A DNA stretch of 64,000 nt from assembly GCA_964568075.1 (NCBI GenBank), contig CAZMOM010000012.1, positions 1 to 64,000 on the forward strand, read 5' to 3'. Of this stretch, positions 1 through 8,382 are shown in pieces; position 1 is the stretch's first letter, and every line of letters starts with the position of its first letter. The notes beneath the pieces were generated by a model that saw only the letters and a program-made list of their open reading frames with translations, did not search any database and was not told the origin of the DNA. Source of the stretch: MnTg04 sp964568075. Its GTDB lineage: Bacteria; Pseudomonadota; Gammaproteobacteria; Steroidobacterales; MnTg04. The translations under genes and the position numbers were made by a program.

Positions 1-942
1 TGGATAAAACGCGATGACCTTTGCAGTCCGCTATACGGAGGCAACAAAGTCCGGAAACTGGAGTTTTTGCTCGGCCGGGCGCTACACGAAAACCGCAACG
101 CCGTGCTGACCTTTGGCGTCACCGGGTCCAATCATGTGCTCGCGACGGCGCGATGCGCCAGACAAGTAGGCCTCCACTGCATCGCCATACTCTCACACCA
201 GCCAGCAACCAGTTATCTGGCACAAAATCTTGCAGCGGTAATCCGCAGCGGCGCCGAACCGTGCAGCTATCCCAAATATAACGACAAGGTGATGGGTGCC
301 GTTGGCGAAATGAGACGAGCAAAAAAGAATACCGGTGTGTATCCGCTAATCATACCGCCGGGCGGATCCAGCGCGACCGGCTGTGTCGGTTTCGTTAACG
401 CCGCGTTCGAGCTAAAACAGCAAATCGGTGAGGGCCAACTACCGGAACCGGATCATTTATATTTGGCGCTCGGTACAGCGGGCAGCGTTGCCGGATTGGG
501 CCTGGGTCTGGTGGCGGCGGGACTGAAAAGCCGGATCGTCGCGGTCCGCGTCGCGTACGAATCGGTAGCCAATATCGGCGCGATCGAAACGCTGTGGCGG
601 CGGACGGTCATGCGTTTACAGCGCCATGACCACAGCTTTCCCGCCCTCGACTTCGACCGCGACCGATTCCTGATCCGCGACCAGTACCTGGGCTCCGGTT
701 ACGCGCGTGGTACGCCCGAGGGTCAGGCTGCAATTCGTATCGGCCGCCGGCTTGGCCTGAAACTGGAAGGAACTTACACGGGCAAGACCCTTGCGGCGAT
801 GATCGACGATCTGCGGTCGCCGGCCGGGATCGGAAATGTCTTGTTCTGGGACACGGCTAACTCGAGGCCGCTGGCACCGGCCAGCGGGATAAATCTGGAC
901 TCGCTTGATCCTGAATTAAAAGCCTGTTTTTCGACAACGTAA
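1..942 (+). CDS. PLP-dependent D-cysteine desulfhydrase / ACC deaminase family protein (5' partial)
   Basis: The reading frame is open from the first base, so the N-terminus lies outside the window. The first residues contain the GGNKVRKLE signature of the ACC deaminase/D-cysteine desulfhydrase group, in which the lysine after GGN binds pyridoxal phosphate. A downstream VTGSNH segment fits the substrate and cofactor loop. A glycine-rich stretch near residue 160 (ALGTAGSVAGLGLG) fits the phosphate-binding loop of fold-type II PLP enzymes. Family members release ammonia from small amino acids such as D-cysteine or 1-aminocyclopropane carboxylate, and the sequence alone does not fix the substrate. 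Family proteins are usually about 330 residues, so roughly 20-50 residues are missing. It converges on the cytochrome gene and the two are separated by a hairpin. Confidence 0.85.
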   Translation, partial: WIKRDDLCSPLYGGNKVRKLEFLLGRALHENRNAVLTFGVTGSNHVLATARCARQVGLHCIAILSHQPATSYLAQNLAAVIRSGAEPCSYPKYNDKVMGAVGEMRRAKKNTGVYPLIIPPGGSSATGCVGFVNAAFELKQQIGEGQLPEPDHLYLALGTAGSVAGLGLGLVAAGLKSRIVAVRVAYESVANIGAIETLWRRTVMRLQRHDHSFPALDFDRDRFLIRDQYLGSGYARGTPEGQAAIRIGRRLGLKLEGTYTGKTLAAMIDDLRSPAGIGNVLFWDTANSRPLAPASGINLDSLDPELKACFSTT

Positions 943-965
943 AAAGGCCCGGAATATCCGGGCCT
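941..965 (-). terminator. Intrinsic terminator of the cytochrome c gene
   Basis: A perfect 9-bp stem (arm AGGCCCGGA at 945-953, its complement at 957-965) encloses a 3-base loop. On the minus strand it is followed by a run of five T. It lies 24 bases after the stop of the minus-strand cytochrome gene. There is no T-run on the plus side, so it should act mainly on minus-strand transcripts. Confidence 0.8.
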
Positions 966-988
966 GTGCTCGAATGGCCGGCAACTAT

Positions 989-1300
989 TTATTTACAGGG
1001 CTGCGCTGCGTAATAGGCGGCAAGGTCCGCGATATCGGCATCGCTAAGTGCGGCCGCCATCGGCGCCATCACCGGATCACCGCGCATGCCATCACGAAAT
1101 GCGGTGATTTGCTTGGCGACGTACATTTCCTGTTGTCCGGCCAGACTGGGCCACATCGGATTCACACTGACCCCGGTAGGACCGTGGCACGCCGCGCAGG
1201 CCACCGATTTGGCCTTGCCTGCTGCAGCATCACCGGCAATTGCCGCCACGGCAACCAGCATCGCAAAAACACCCAGTCCCGCAGTGATGTATTTTTTCAT
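989..1300 (-). CDS. Small exported class I cytochrome c (c553/c4-like)
   Basis: This 103-residue protein has a clear signal peptide (about residues 1-22, ending near AIAG). A single haem attachment site, CAACH, lies at residues 35-39. The PVMAPM segment near residue 78 supplies the likely axial methionine. The C-terminal helix (ALSDADIADLAAYYA) is typical of class I cytochromes c. It should act in the periplasm as a single-electron carrier. The gene stands alone with its own terminator. The GATA/GPTGVS context resembles cytochrome c553 or one half of a cytochrome c4, and its redox partners are not encoded next to it. Confidence 0.92.
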   Translation of the reverse strand: MKKYITAGLGVFAMLVAVAAIAGDAAAGKAKSVACAACHGPTGVSVNPMWPSLAGQQEMYVAKQITAFRDGMRGDPVMAPMAAALSDADIADLAAYYAAQPCK

Positions 1301-1502
1301 TTGCCTGTTCTCCTGATGTACAAGTCGGTGGACCGCTAATCGGTACAGTTGTTATGGCTCGCAGCAACCTGTCCACCCCGTTGCCCATGTGCGAATTTAA
1401 TCGCACCCATCGATCGCGATCTTGCCCTCGGTCAAATCCGCCGTTCGAGGCAATGTCCGGAGACAACAAATGCGGTGCATCCGTGCAGGTGAAACGGTCG
1501 AG

Positions 1503-2375
1503 TCATTGCTGCGCACGGGACATCGGCCGGGTCAGGCAGGTCGGTCCGCCCTCACCCTTGCGGCATATTTCGTCGCCGGTAAAAACCAGCGCCTCACAGC
1601 CGGCATGCTCCAGCAAGGCCCGGGTTCGCGGATTGCCGGAGATGATCAGGCACAATCGAGGCCCCAGCGCGAGCACATTACAGGCGAGAGCATGATATTC
1701 CTCAGCAGGAACTTCGATCAGCTCGATGCCTCGCGACAACAAATACTCACGAAAAACCACTGGCATCAACGGTGAATAAACCAGCGCCAGGTCGTCGTCC
1801 AAGGGGCTGATCATTGACATCAGGTGCAGCACATCAGCCGGGCCGTTCCAGTGCGGCAATGGCACACCGATCACATCGACGCCGTCACCAGCGAATTCCG
1901 CAAACTGTTCAAGGCCGTGTCGATTGCTGCGATATCCCTGGCCGATGGCAACGGTATGCTCATCAAGCCAGACCAGATCTCCGCCCTCGAGAATGCCGTC
2001 ACTGATCTGGCCAAGCACCGGATACCCATTGTTACTCAACCACTGTCCGATGGCGGCGGGCTCTCCCGACCGGGTTTGTTTGCCCATTCGGCAAAGCACC
2101 GAACCGCGGTCGCAGACAGTACTGGAATCCCTGACATACAAAGAGTCGATGCTACAGCCGTCCGCAGGCAGCAACTCGATTTTTCCTACCCGCGGCTCAA
2201 GCAGCGCGAGTAACGCGTCAAATTCATGGCAGGCTGCCAAAAAATCAGGCGCCGCACGGTAATTCAGTTTCTGCCATTCCCGGTCAATTCGTCTCTGGCT
2301 TTCGAACGCATCCCTGGCGTGTCTCATCAACAGCGTGCCGATAGCGCCCCATTCGTTCTGTGCGTTCAGGGTCAT
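1503..2375 (-). CDS. Dimethylarginine dimethylaminohydrolase / amidinotransferase-like enzyme
   Basis: This 290-residue protein has the pentein-fold guanidine-modifying pattern. YVRD is at residues 80-83, LEGGD at 129-133, a catalytic histidine at 184 (DVLHL), and a nucleophilic cysteine at 280 inside GGPTCLTRP close to the C-terminus. The GNPRTRALLEHAGC segment before the cysteine is typical of the DDAH group. Known family members hydrolyse Nω-methylated arginines to citrulline and methylamines, or act on other guanidines. Its start overlaps the stop of the upstream Rieske oxygenase gene by four bases (ATGA), so the two are probably translated together. The link suggests a methylated-amine or guanidine substrate, which is inference. 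Confidence 0.87.
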   Translation of the reverse strand: MTLNAQNEWGAIGTLLMRHARDAFESQRRIDREWQKLNYRAAPDFLAACHEFDALLALLEPRVGKIELLPADGCSIDSLYVRDSSTVCDRGSVLCRMGKQTRSGEPAAIGQWLSNNGYPVLGQISDGILEGGDLVWLDEHTVAIGQGYRSNRHGLEQFAEFAGDGVDVIGVPLPHWNGPADVLHLMSMISPLDDDLALVYSPLMPVVFREYLLSRGIELIEVPAEEYHALACNVLALGPRLCLIISGNPRTRALLEHAGCEALVFTGDEICRKGEGGPTCLTRPMSRAQQ

Positions 2376-3571
2376 TGCGGCTCATCGATTAGCGCCATCA
2401 TCTCTTTCAGCGATCCGCTGGGTTCCTCTGGCAGATTCGCGACCGGCAATACGCTACGAATACGATCTGCAAACACCCGCAGGCAAACTTCATTGTCGGC
2501 GAAAGGCCCCTGGAAAAAATCACGACTCGCCATCCCGTGTTGAACTCGCTCGATGAGATCCCGATCCTCGGCATTGACTTTTCGATTGATCCGCCAGTTC
2601 AAGTACCGCGCCAAACGCATCTCCCGTGAATCGTCAGGCAACGCATAGGAAATTTCCCGAATCATGGTTTTCCCGGGTCCCAACGGCAGCATTTGCATGA
2701 AATCGACCTGGTCCGGGTAAATATCGAAAGCCGTGTTTGGCCACAACAGGAAGTATTCCCAGAGGCGACGCCTTTCCTTCGGAATCTCGTCTCGTTGCGG
2801 CAGCACCTTCAAATACATGCGTTCCGACCAATCCGCCGACCGGCCCTCAACCAATTCAGACTGGATATGCTGAACATGCTCGCCAGAATAAAGCCGGTAA
2901 TTCTTGCCGGCGATACTGCGCAGGCCGGGATGAGCCACCTTGATGTGCAGGCCATCCATATAATTATCAACGATATTTTTCCAGTCAACGCAGCGGGGTC
3001 GCAAAGTCACGCGGCCCAGTGCTTTCATGTCAGGGAGGCGAAGCGGCACCAGGCTATCCGCAAACGGCGCCATCACCTCGCTGATCCGCGGAGAAACCGG
3101 CTCCAGGGCAATGAAAACGAATCCCATCCAGAAATCCGTTGCCAGTTCGGGCAACCGGCACTCTGACTTGCGGAATCCTTCATACGCGCTCTCATTGGGC
3201 ATGTGCGCGAGCTGACCATTCAGGTCGTAGGCCCAGGCGTGATACGGGCAACGGATCAGGCCATTTCGGCAAGTGCCGGATGACGTGCCATTCTCCCCGT
3301 CCAGCAACCGTGCCGCCCGATGGCGACAGACATTGGAATACGCACGGATATCTCCCTGCCGGTCGCGAAGCACCACCAAAGGTTCATCAAGAAAATCGAA
3401 ACGAAAATAGTCGCCGGGTTCGGGAATGTCGGACGTATGACAAACCACCTGCCAGGAACGCATGAAAATCCGCTGTTTTTCCAGCTCGAAAAACTCCTCG
3501 TGGTTGTATGTCCACGCGGGCAAGCTCTTGCGGGAATCGCGTCCAGCCATTATTTCTTGAACCTGATTCAC
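2372..3571 (-). CDS. Rieske-type ring-hydroxylating/demethylating oxygenase, alpha subunit
   Basis: The N-terminal Rieske [2Fe-2S] domain carries CRHRA and CPYHAW, the paired Cys/His ligands. The C-terminal catalytic domain carries DNYMDGLHIKVAHP, the mononuclear iron motif with two histidines and an acidic bridge. A GTG start at 3571 is preferred because AAGGAG lies five bases upstream. An upstream ATG at 3601 has no such site. The layout (…WKNIVDNY…H…HP) resembles GbcA and stachydrine-type N-demethylating oxygenases more than classical ring dioxygenases, but the substrate is not shown. No reductase subunit is adjacent. The gene is coupled to the DDAH-like gene. Confidence 0.88.
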   Translation of the reverse strand: MNQVQEIMAGRDSRKSLPAWTYNHEEFFELEKQRIFMRSWQVVCHTSDIPEPGDYFRFDFLDEPLVVLRDRQGDIRAYSNVCRHRAARLLDGENGTSSGTCRNGLIRCPYHAWAYDLNGQLAHMPNESAYEGFRKSECRLPELATDFWMGFVFIALEPVSPRISEVMAPFADSLVPLRLPDMKALGRVTLRPRCVDWKNIVDNYMDGLHIKVAHPGLRSIAGKNYRLYSGEHVQHIQSELVEGRSADWSERMYLKVLPQRDEIPKERRRLWEYFLLWPNTAFDIYPDQVDFMQMLPLGPGKTMIREISYALPDDSREMRLARYLNWRINRKVNAEDRDLIERVQHGMASRDFFQGPFADNEVCLRVFADRIRSVLPVANLPEEPSGSLKEMMALIDEPQ

Positions 3572-3666
3572 ATCGACTCCTTGACCTGTCTGCCATGCCA
3601 TTCAATCAGAAGACCGGTGACTGCGGCAATCTCTCGTGTCAGAATAATCCCAACCCCGGCTCCTGA

Positions 3667-4188
3667 ATGGCCGGTCAGATACGAGTCATGGATATCAAAG
3701 AAAAAACAACAATTCAAAGCCTGAAGAGTCGTGGCAAAACGATACCTATGGACGAAAATGAACGCCATCGCTGGCAAGATGAATTTAATCAGCTGCCGGC
3801 CATGGTGGCATTTGGCAGCAAGCTCGATATCAGTGACCGCGTCGTCGTCAAAGCGGGTTTGCCGGAAATTTTGCCACACCACCTCGGCGGACTCGGCAGC
3901 GACTATGTCAACGGCGCGGTCGTCTCCGGTTTGTTCGACGCGGCGCTCGGCGTCGCCGGAGCCGTTCAGTACCTGGGGCAACCAGCCGGAACCGTGGAGT
4001 TGTCCATAAAGTTTATCCGCGCGATCCACGGACCGACTGTGACCGCCTATGCGGTAGCCCTGAAACGTTCCGATAGCGTTTGTTTTGTCGAAGGAAAACT
4101 GTTCAGCCAGGGTCGCTTATGTGCACTGGCTTCCGGAATGGTCGCAGTCGCCAATACGGCAGAAGGTGCGGACGAACTTCGCTGGTAG
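3667..4188 (+). CDS. PaaI-like hotdog-fold thioesterase
   Basis: The protein is up to 173 residues. The core segment NGAVVSGLFDAALGVAG matches the helix and active-site edge of PaaI/DUF4442 hotdog proteins, and a VELSIKFIRAI strand follows. Such enzymes hydrolyse acyl-CoA or aryl-CoA thioesters in the cytoplasm. The start is unclear. ATG codons at 3667, 3688 and 3748 are in frame and none has a good ribosome-binding site. The last would give 146 residues, a usual family length, so the first 27 residues may not be translated. It is divergent from the Rieske/DDAH pair and converges on the M1 peptidase. Confidence 0.72.
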   Translation: MAGQIRVMDIKEKTTIQSLKSRGKTIPMDENERHRWQDEFNQLPAMVAFGSKLDISDRVVVKAGLPEILPHHLGGLGSDYVNGAVVSGLFDAALGVAGAVQYLGQPAGTVELSIKFIRAIHGPTVTAYAVALKRSDSVCFVEGKLFSQGRLCALASGMVAVANTAEGADELRW

Positions 4189-4198
4189 TCAGGCCGCT

Positions 4199-6079
4199 TT
4201 ATTCTCCGGCCCGTTCAGGCAATACCGCCTCGACCGCCAGGACCGTAATCGGGTGATAAGTAGTCTTCGCCTCGGCAAATATCGATTCGGCCAGGCCGGC
4301 ATCGTTACCATTTTCAGAGAGCGCCCGGTACACGGGGACGATCAGCCTCATTCGACCGTGCCTTTTCAGGAACCCCTGCATCGTCCCGTAGGCATCCCGG
4401 TACTGGCGCTGGGCAACCTGGATATACCAGGTTCGTCCTATCTCCGCATTACCCGTATCACTGAAGCCAAAGTACTCATCCAGCGCCTGCAATTGTTCCT
4501 TGCCCAGGTTATCAGGAAGACTGTTGATGAAATTCACTGTCGCGTGCGGGCTCCACTGCGCTTGTGGTATCGACTGCAGCGATATCTCACCGTCAGCCCA
4601 TTGTTTCGCCGCCGCTGCGGCCCGTCGCAACGATTGTGATTCAGGTATATCCGCCGTATCCGGCAGTCCCGGCTCATACAGCCATTCCTTGACCTGATCG
4701 ACGGTAACCTTGTCCGGATACCGGTCCAGCAGGTTCTTCTCGAGGTATTCGAGAAACTGCTCTGTGCTGATCGCCTGAAACTGGAAATGCGCAAAATAAG
4801 AAGCCATGAACGGGTCGAATACTTCACGTCCGACCGCATGCTCGATGTATTCGAGCAACAACTGTCCCTTTTTGTAATGAACCGTTCCCTGCGATTCCTC
4901 TGTGTCTTCAGCGCGGATTTCGGGTGCCAGCGCCTGCATTCGCGGGATCACGTCTACAAAATCCTGTAGCAACTCCTGGTAATCGATCACCCGCTCTTCA
5001 TCGGCTCGTTCCTTGCCATAAAGAACTTCCATCAGGCGCTTATCCAGATAACTGGTAACGCCCTCGTTTAGCCAGATGTCACGCCAGGTGGCATTACTGA
5101 CCAGGTTGCCGGACCAGGAATGTGCCAGTTCGTGCGCAATCAACGATACCAGGCTGCGGTCGCCCGCCAGAATGCTGGGTGTGATAAACGATAACCGGGG
5201 ATTTTCCATTCCACCGTACGGAAAGCTGGGCGGCAGAATCAGTAAATCATAGCGGCCCCACTGATATTCCCCATAAATCTCCGATGCCTGATCGAGCATC
5301 CGTTGGGTGTCCGCAAATTCATGCACCGAGGCGCCTAGCAATTCCGGCTCCGCGTAGACGCCGGTCTGTGGACCGAGTGGCGCAAAGAAAATGTTGCCTG
5401 CAGCGATTGCCAGCAGATAGCTTGGTATCGGTTGCGGCATGACAAAATGGTATTCGCCGCTGCGCGCCGCCAGAGGATCATTATTCGCACTCATCACCAC
5501 AAGTAATTGAGGAGGCGTGCGAATCGTCGCGTTATATGTGATCCGCACGGACGGCGTATCCTGTAACGGCACCCAACTGCGAGCATGAATCGCCTGCGAC
5601 TGGGAAAACAGAAACGGATGTTTACCGCCGGCGGTTAGATTGGCCGGCAGCCATTGCAACGCCGTCGCACCGGGGTCAGTTCGATAACTGATTCTGACCT
5701 CGAATCCCGGGTCCGGATCAAACCCCTCGGGCAGGCTGATGGTCAGCGGTTCGCCGAGAATCTTGTCCGTCTCCCCGACTTCAAATCCGGCCGTATGCGC
5801 ATCACCGCCCGGTAAGGCCACGCTTACTTCGCTGATATGCAAAGTGCGCGTATCCAAAACCAGTACTCTGGCGGCGGGATCCAGCCTGTCAATCAGCAAG
5901 GTTACGCTGCCCGCCAGTTGCTGCGTGTCAAAATCGACGGTCAGGTCGAGTTCAAGATGGCGCGTTACGAACCGGTCACTGTTGGCAAAAGAAAAATAAT
6001 CATGCGCGGGGTCATAAGAATCCTGAGCACAACCTGCCAACAGCAGGCTTAAAAAAGTCAGCACGATTGAATTTCGCAA
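4199..6079 (-). CDS. M1 family aminopeptidase, lipoprotein, LTA4-hydrolase-like
   Basis: This 626-residue zinc aminopeptidase begins with a lipoprotein signal (LLLAGC, cysteine at 17). The M1 exopeptidase motif YGGMENP is at about 288-294, the zinc motif HELAH at 316-320, and the third ligand in NEG at 338-340. The C-terminal third (from about 500) resembles the helical domain of leukotriene A4 hydrolase/aminopeptidase B relatives. It should sit on the periplasmic face of a membrane and remove N-terminal residues from peptides. It lies just downstream of the M13 peptidase on the same strand (62-base gap), so the two may be one transcription unit for extracytoplasmic peptide breakdown. Confidence 0.93.
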   Translation of the reverse strand: MRNSIVLTFLSLLLAGCAQDSYDPAHDYFSFANSDRFVTRHLELDLTVDFDTQQLAGSVTLLIDRLDPAARVLVLDTRTLHISEVSVALPGGDAHTAGFEVGETDKILGEPLTISLPEGFDPDPGFEVRISYRTDPGATALQWLPANLTAGGKHPFLFSQSQAIHARSWVPLQDTPSVRITYNATIRTPPQLLVVMSANNDPLAARSGEYHFVMPQPIPSYLLAIAAGNIFFAPLGPQTGVYAEPELLGASVHEFADTQRMLDQASEIYGEYQWGRYDLLILPPSFPYGGMENPRLSFITPSILAGDRSLVSLIAHELAHSWSGNLVSNATWRDIWLNEGVTSYLDKRLMEVLYGKERADEERVIDYQELLQDFVDVIPRMQALAPEIRAEDTEESQGTVHYKKGQLLLEYIEHAVGREVFDPFMASYFAHFQFQAISTEQFLEYLEKNLLDRYPDKVTVDQVKEWLYEPGLPDTADIPESQSLRRAAAAAKQWADGEISLQSIPQAQWSPHATVNFINSLPDNLGKEQLQALDEYFGFSDTGNAEIGRTWYIQVAQRQYRDAYGTMQGFLKRHGRMRLIVPVYRALSENGNDAGLAESIFAEAKTTYHPITVLAVEAVLPERAGE

Positions 6080-6141
6080 AATATCACCTCATTCGAAAAA
6101 CCCGTCGGTATTCACCGCCGGTGTTCTTGCTGGAACTGTGT

Positions 6142-8196
6142 TTACCAGATTTTGACCCGGTCTTCCTCGGCGATATACATGCCATCGCCCTCTTTCACAT
6201 CGAACGCCGCATAAAATTCAGGAATATTGGCAACGGTTCCATTGGTTCGATATTCAGCGGGCGAATGCGGGTCTATTTTCAGACGGCGCAGTAACTCTTC
6301 TTCGCGATACTTACGCGCCCACACCTGCGCCCATCCCATGAAGAATCGCTGGTCTCCCGTGAATCCATCGATAACGGGCGCTTCCTTGCCGCCGAGCGAT
6401 CGCTTGTAGGCACGATAGGCCATTGTCAAACCGGCCAAATCGCCGATGTTTTCACCCAGCGTCAACTCGCCATTGAGGTTCTGGCCTTCGAGCGGGCTGT
6501 AGCCGGCATATTGATCAACCAGACCCGCCGCCCGAGCCATAAATTCGACTGCGTCTTCCTCGGTCCACCAATCACGGAGATTACCGTCGCCGTCTGACTT
6601 GCGCCCCTGATCATCGAAACCATGGCTGAATTCATGACCGATTATGGCGCCAATTCCACCATAATTTACCGCGTCATCCGCCTCTACATTAAAGAACGGC
6701 GGTTGCAGAATCGCCGCCGGGAAAACGACTTCGTTCATCGGCGGATTGTAATACGCGTTGACCGTTTGCGGCGTCATAAACCACTCGGTTCGATCGATCG
6801 GATTGCCTAGTTTTTCAATCTCCCGATCAAACTGACGCGCATTGGACCGAACAATATTGCCGGCCAGATCATCGGCAACAATTTCAAGCGTCGAATAATC
6901 CTGCCACTTGTCCGGATAACCGATTTTGGTACTGAATTTCGCCAGTTTTTCCTGGGCCTGCTGTTGCGTCGTTTCCCCCATCCATTCCAGTTCGTCGATT
7001 GCTTCACCGAAGACCGTGCGCAGGTTCTCGATCATCTCGTTCATGCGATCCTTGGCTGCTGGCGGGAAATGCTTCGCCACGTACACCTTGCCAGCCAACT
7101 CTCCGACATTTTCATCGGTTGCCTGTACCGCTCTTTTCCAACGTGGCTGGTTCCGCTCGATACCCTGAACTGCACGACCGCGCATTTCGAATCGAGCTTC
7201 GACAAAAGTCGCGGTCAGGTAGGGGGCGGCCGCGTCAATCAGTTTGAAACGGAAATAGGTCTTCCAGTCATCGACCGGTTTTCCCGCGACCATTTTCCCG
7301 AGGGCCGTAAAGAAACTCGGCTGACGAATAATAAAGTCCTGCGCGGTATCCAGCCCCGCCGAGCTTAGAAACACATTCCAGTCAAAACCCGGGGTCAATT
7401 CATTGGCGCTGTCCACGTTGTGCGGGTTATACAGTTTTTCGCGTTGACGATTTTGAACCTGCGTCCAATGCGCTTTAGCGATTGCGGTCTCCATGCCCAG
7501 GATCATGTTCCCAGCGTCGTCACCGCCTGCAAGGCCGGCAAGACCAAACATCGTGGCGACATAAGCACGGTACTTTTCTCTCAATGAGACAAATTTTTCT
7601 TCGTCTTCGAGATAGTAATCACGATTCGGCAATCCCAGCCCGGTCTGATGAACCCAGGCGACATATTTTGTCGAATCTTTCGCGTCCTGATTGACATACA
7701 ACACGAATGGATTGGTCAGGCCCATGCGCTGGCTTGCACCAATATAGGCAACAACGTCTTCCGCAGTTTCGATGGCATCGATACTTGCAAGCGGCTCTAT
7801 CAGCGGTGTCGTTCCGGCCGCTTCTACCGCTTCTTCATTCATGAAGCTAAGGTACAAATCGCCGACTTTCTGCGCGTCACTGCCAGGTTCTTTGTTTTCG
7901 GCGGCCGCAGCCTCCTCGATCAGAAGTCGCAGATTCTCCTCGGCTTGGTCTCTTAGAGCCGCAAACGTACCGTAATTCGACTTGTCTTCCGGTATTTCCG
8001 TATTTTCCAGCCAGGTGCCATTCACATAACGGTAAAAATCGTCCTGCGGGCGCACATTGGTATCAAAATTATCGGTCTCGATGCCCAGCGCCAATACCTT
8101 ATCAGCGGCCTCCTGCTGTTCGGTCTTCGGGGTACATGCGGCCAGAATCAGCATGCCTGCAAAGATTCCGAGAATATTCATTAGTTTGTGTTTCAT
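6142..8196 (-). CDS. M13 family (neprilysin/PepO-like) zinc endopeptidase, lipoprotein
   Basis: The chosen start (ATG at 8196, 684 residues) places a lipoprotein signal at the N-terminus (MLILAAC). An earlier ATG at 8241 would add 15 residues with no signal character. The zinc motif HEFSH is at about 521-525, and the partner motif ENIGDLAG at about 581-588, whose Glu is the third ligand. The conserved NAYYNP substrate-binding segment and the C-terminal VANIPEFYAAF motif are also present. M13 enzymes are extracytoplasmic endopeptidases for oligopeptides. It is probably expressed with the following M1 aminopeptidase. Confidence 0.94.
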   Translation of the reverse strand: MKHKLMNILGIFAGMLILAACTPKTEQQEAADKVLALGIETDNFDTNVRPQDDFYRYVNGTWLENTEIPEDKSNYGTFAALRDQAEENLRLLIEEAAAAENKEPGSDAQKVGDLYLSFMNEEAVEAAGTTPLIEPLASIDAIETAEDVVAYIGASQRMGLTNPFVLYVNQDAKDSTKYVAWVHQTGLGLPNRDYYLEDEEKFVSLREKYRAYVATMFGLAGLAGGDDAGNMILGMETAIAKAHWTQVQNRQREKLYNPHNVDSANELTPGFDWNVFLSSAGLDTAQDFIIRQPSFFTALGKMVAGKPVDDWKTYFRFKLIDAAAPYLTATFVEARFEMRGRAVQGIERNQPRWKRAVQATDENVGELAGKVYVAKHFPPAAKDRMNEMIENLRTVFGEAIDELEWMGETTQQQAQEKLAKFSTKIGYPDKWQDYSTLEIVADDLAGNIVRSNARQFDREIEKLGNPIDRTEWFMTPQTVNAYYNPPMNEVVFPAAILQPPFFNVEADDAVNYGGIGAIIGHEFSHGFDDQGRKSDGDGNLRDWWTEEDAVEFMARAAGLVDQYAGYSPLEGQNLNGELTLGENIGDLAGLTMAYRAYKRSLGGKEAPVIDGFTGDQRFFMGWAQVWARKYREEELLRRLKIDPHSPAEYRTNGTVANIPEFYAAFDVKEGDGMYIAEEDRVKIW

Positions 8197-8382
8197 GATA
8201 TCCGTATTCAGGTGGTGATCGGGTGGGTGCCGGCGGCCCATTCATAATTTCAGCGACCCGCGAGTCTATATTTATGGCGGGGCCGGAACAAATAGGTCCG
8301 GCGCAACGAGCGCCAGCCCGTATAACATAAGGGGCTGCCCCGGGGATTCACGCTTGAATCGCGCAGCCAGAAGCCCTAATTT

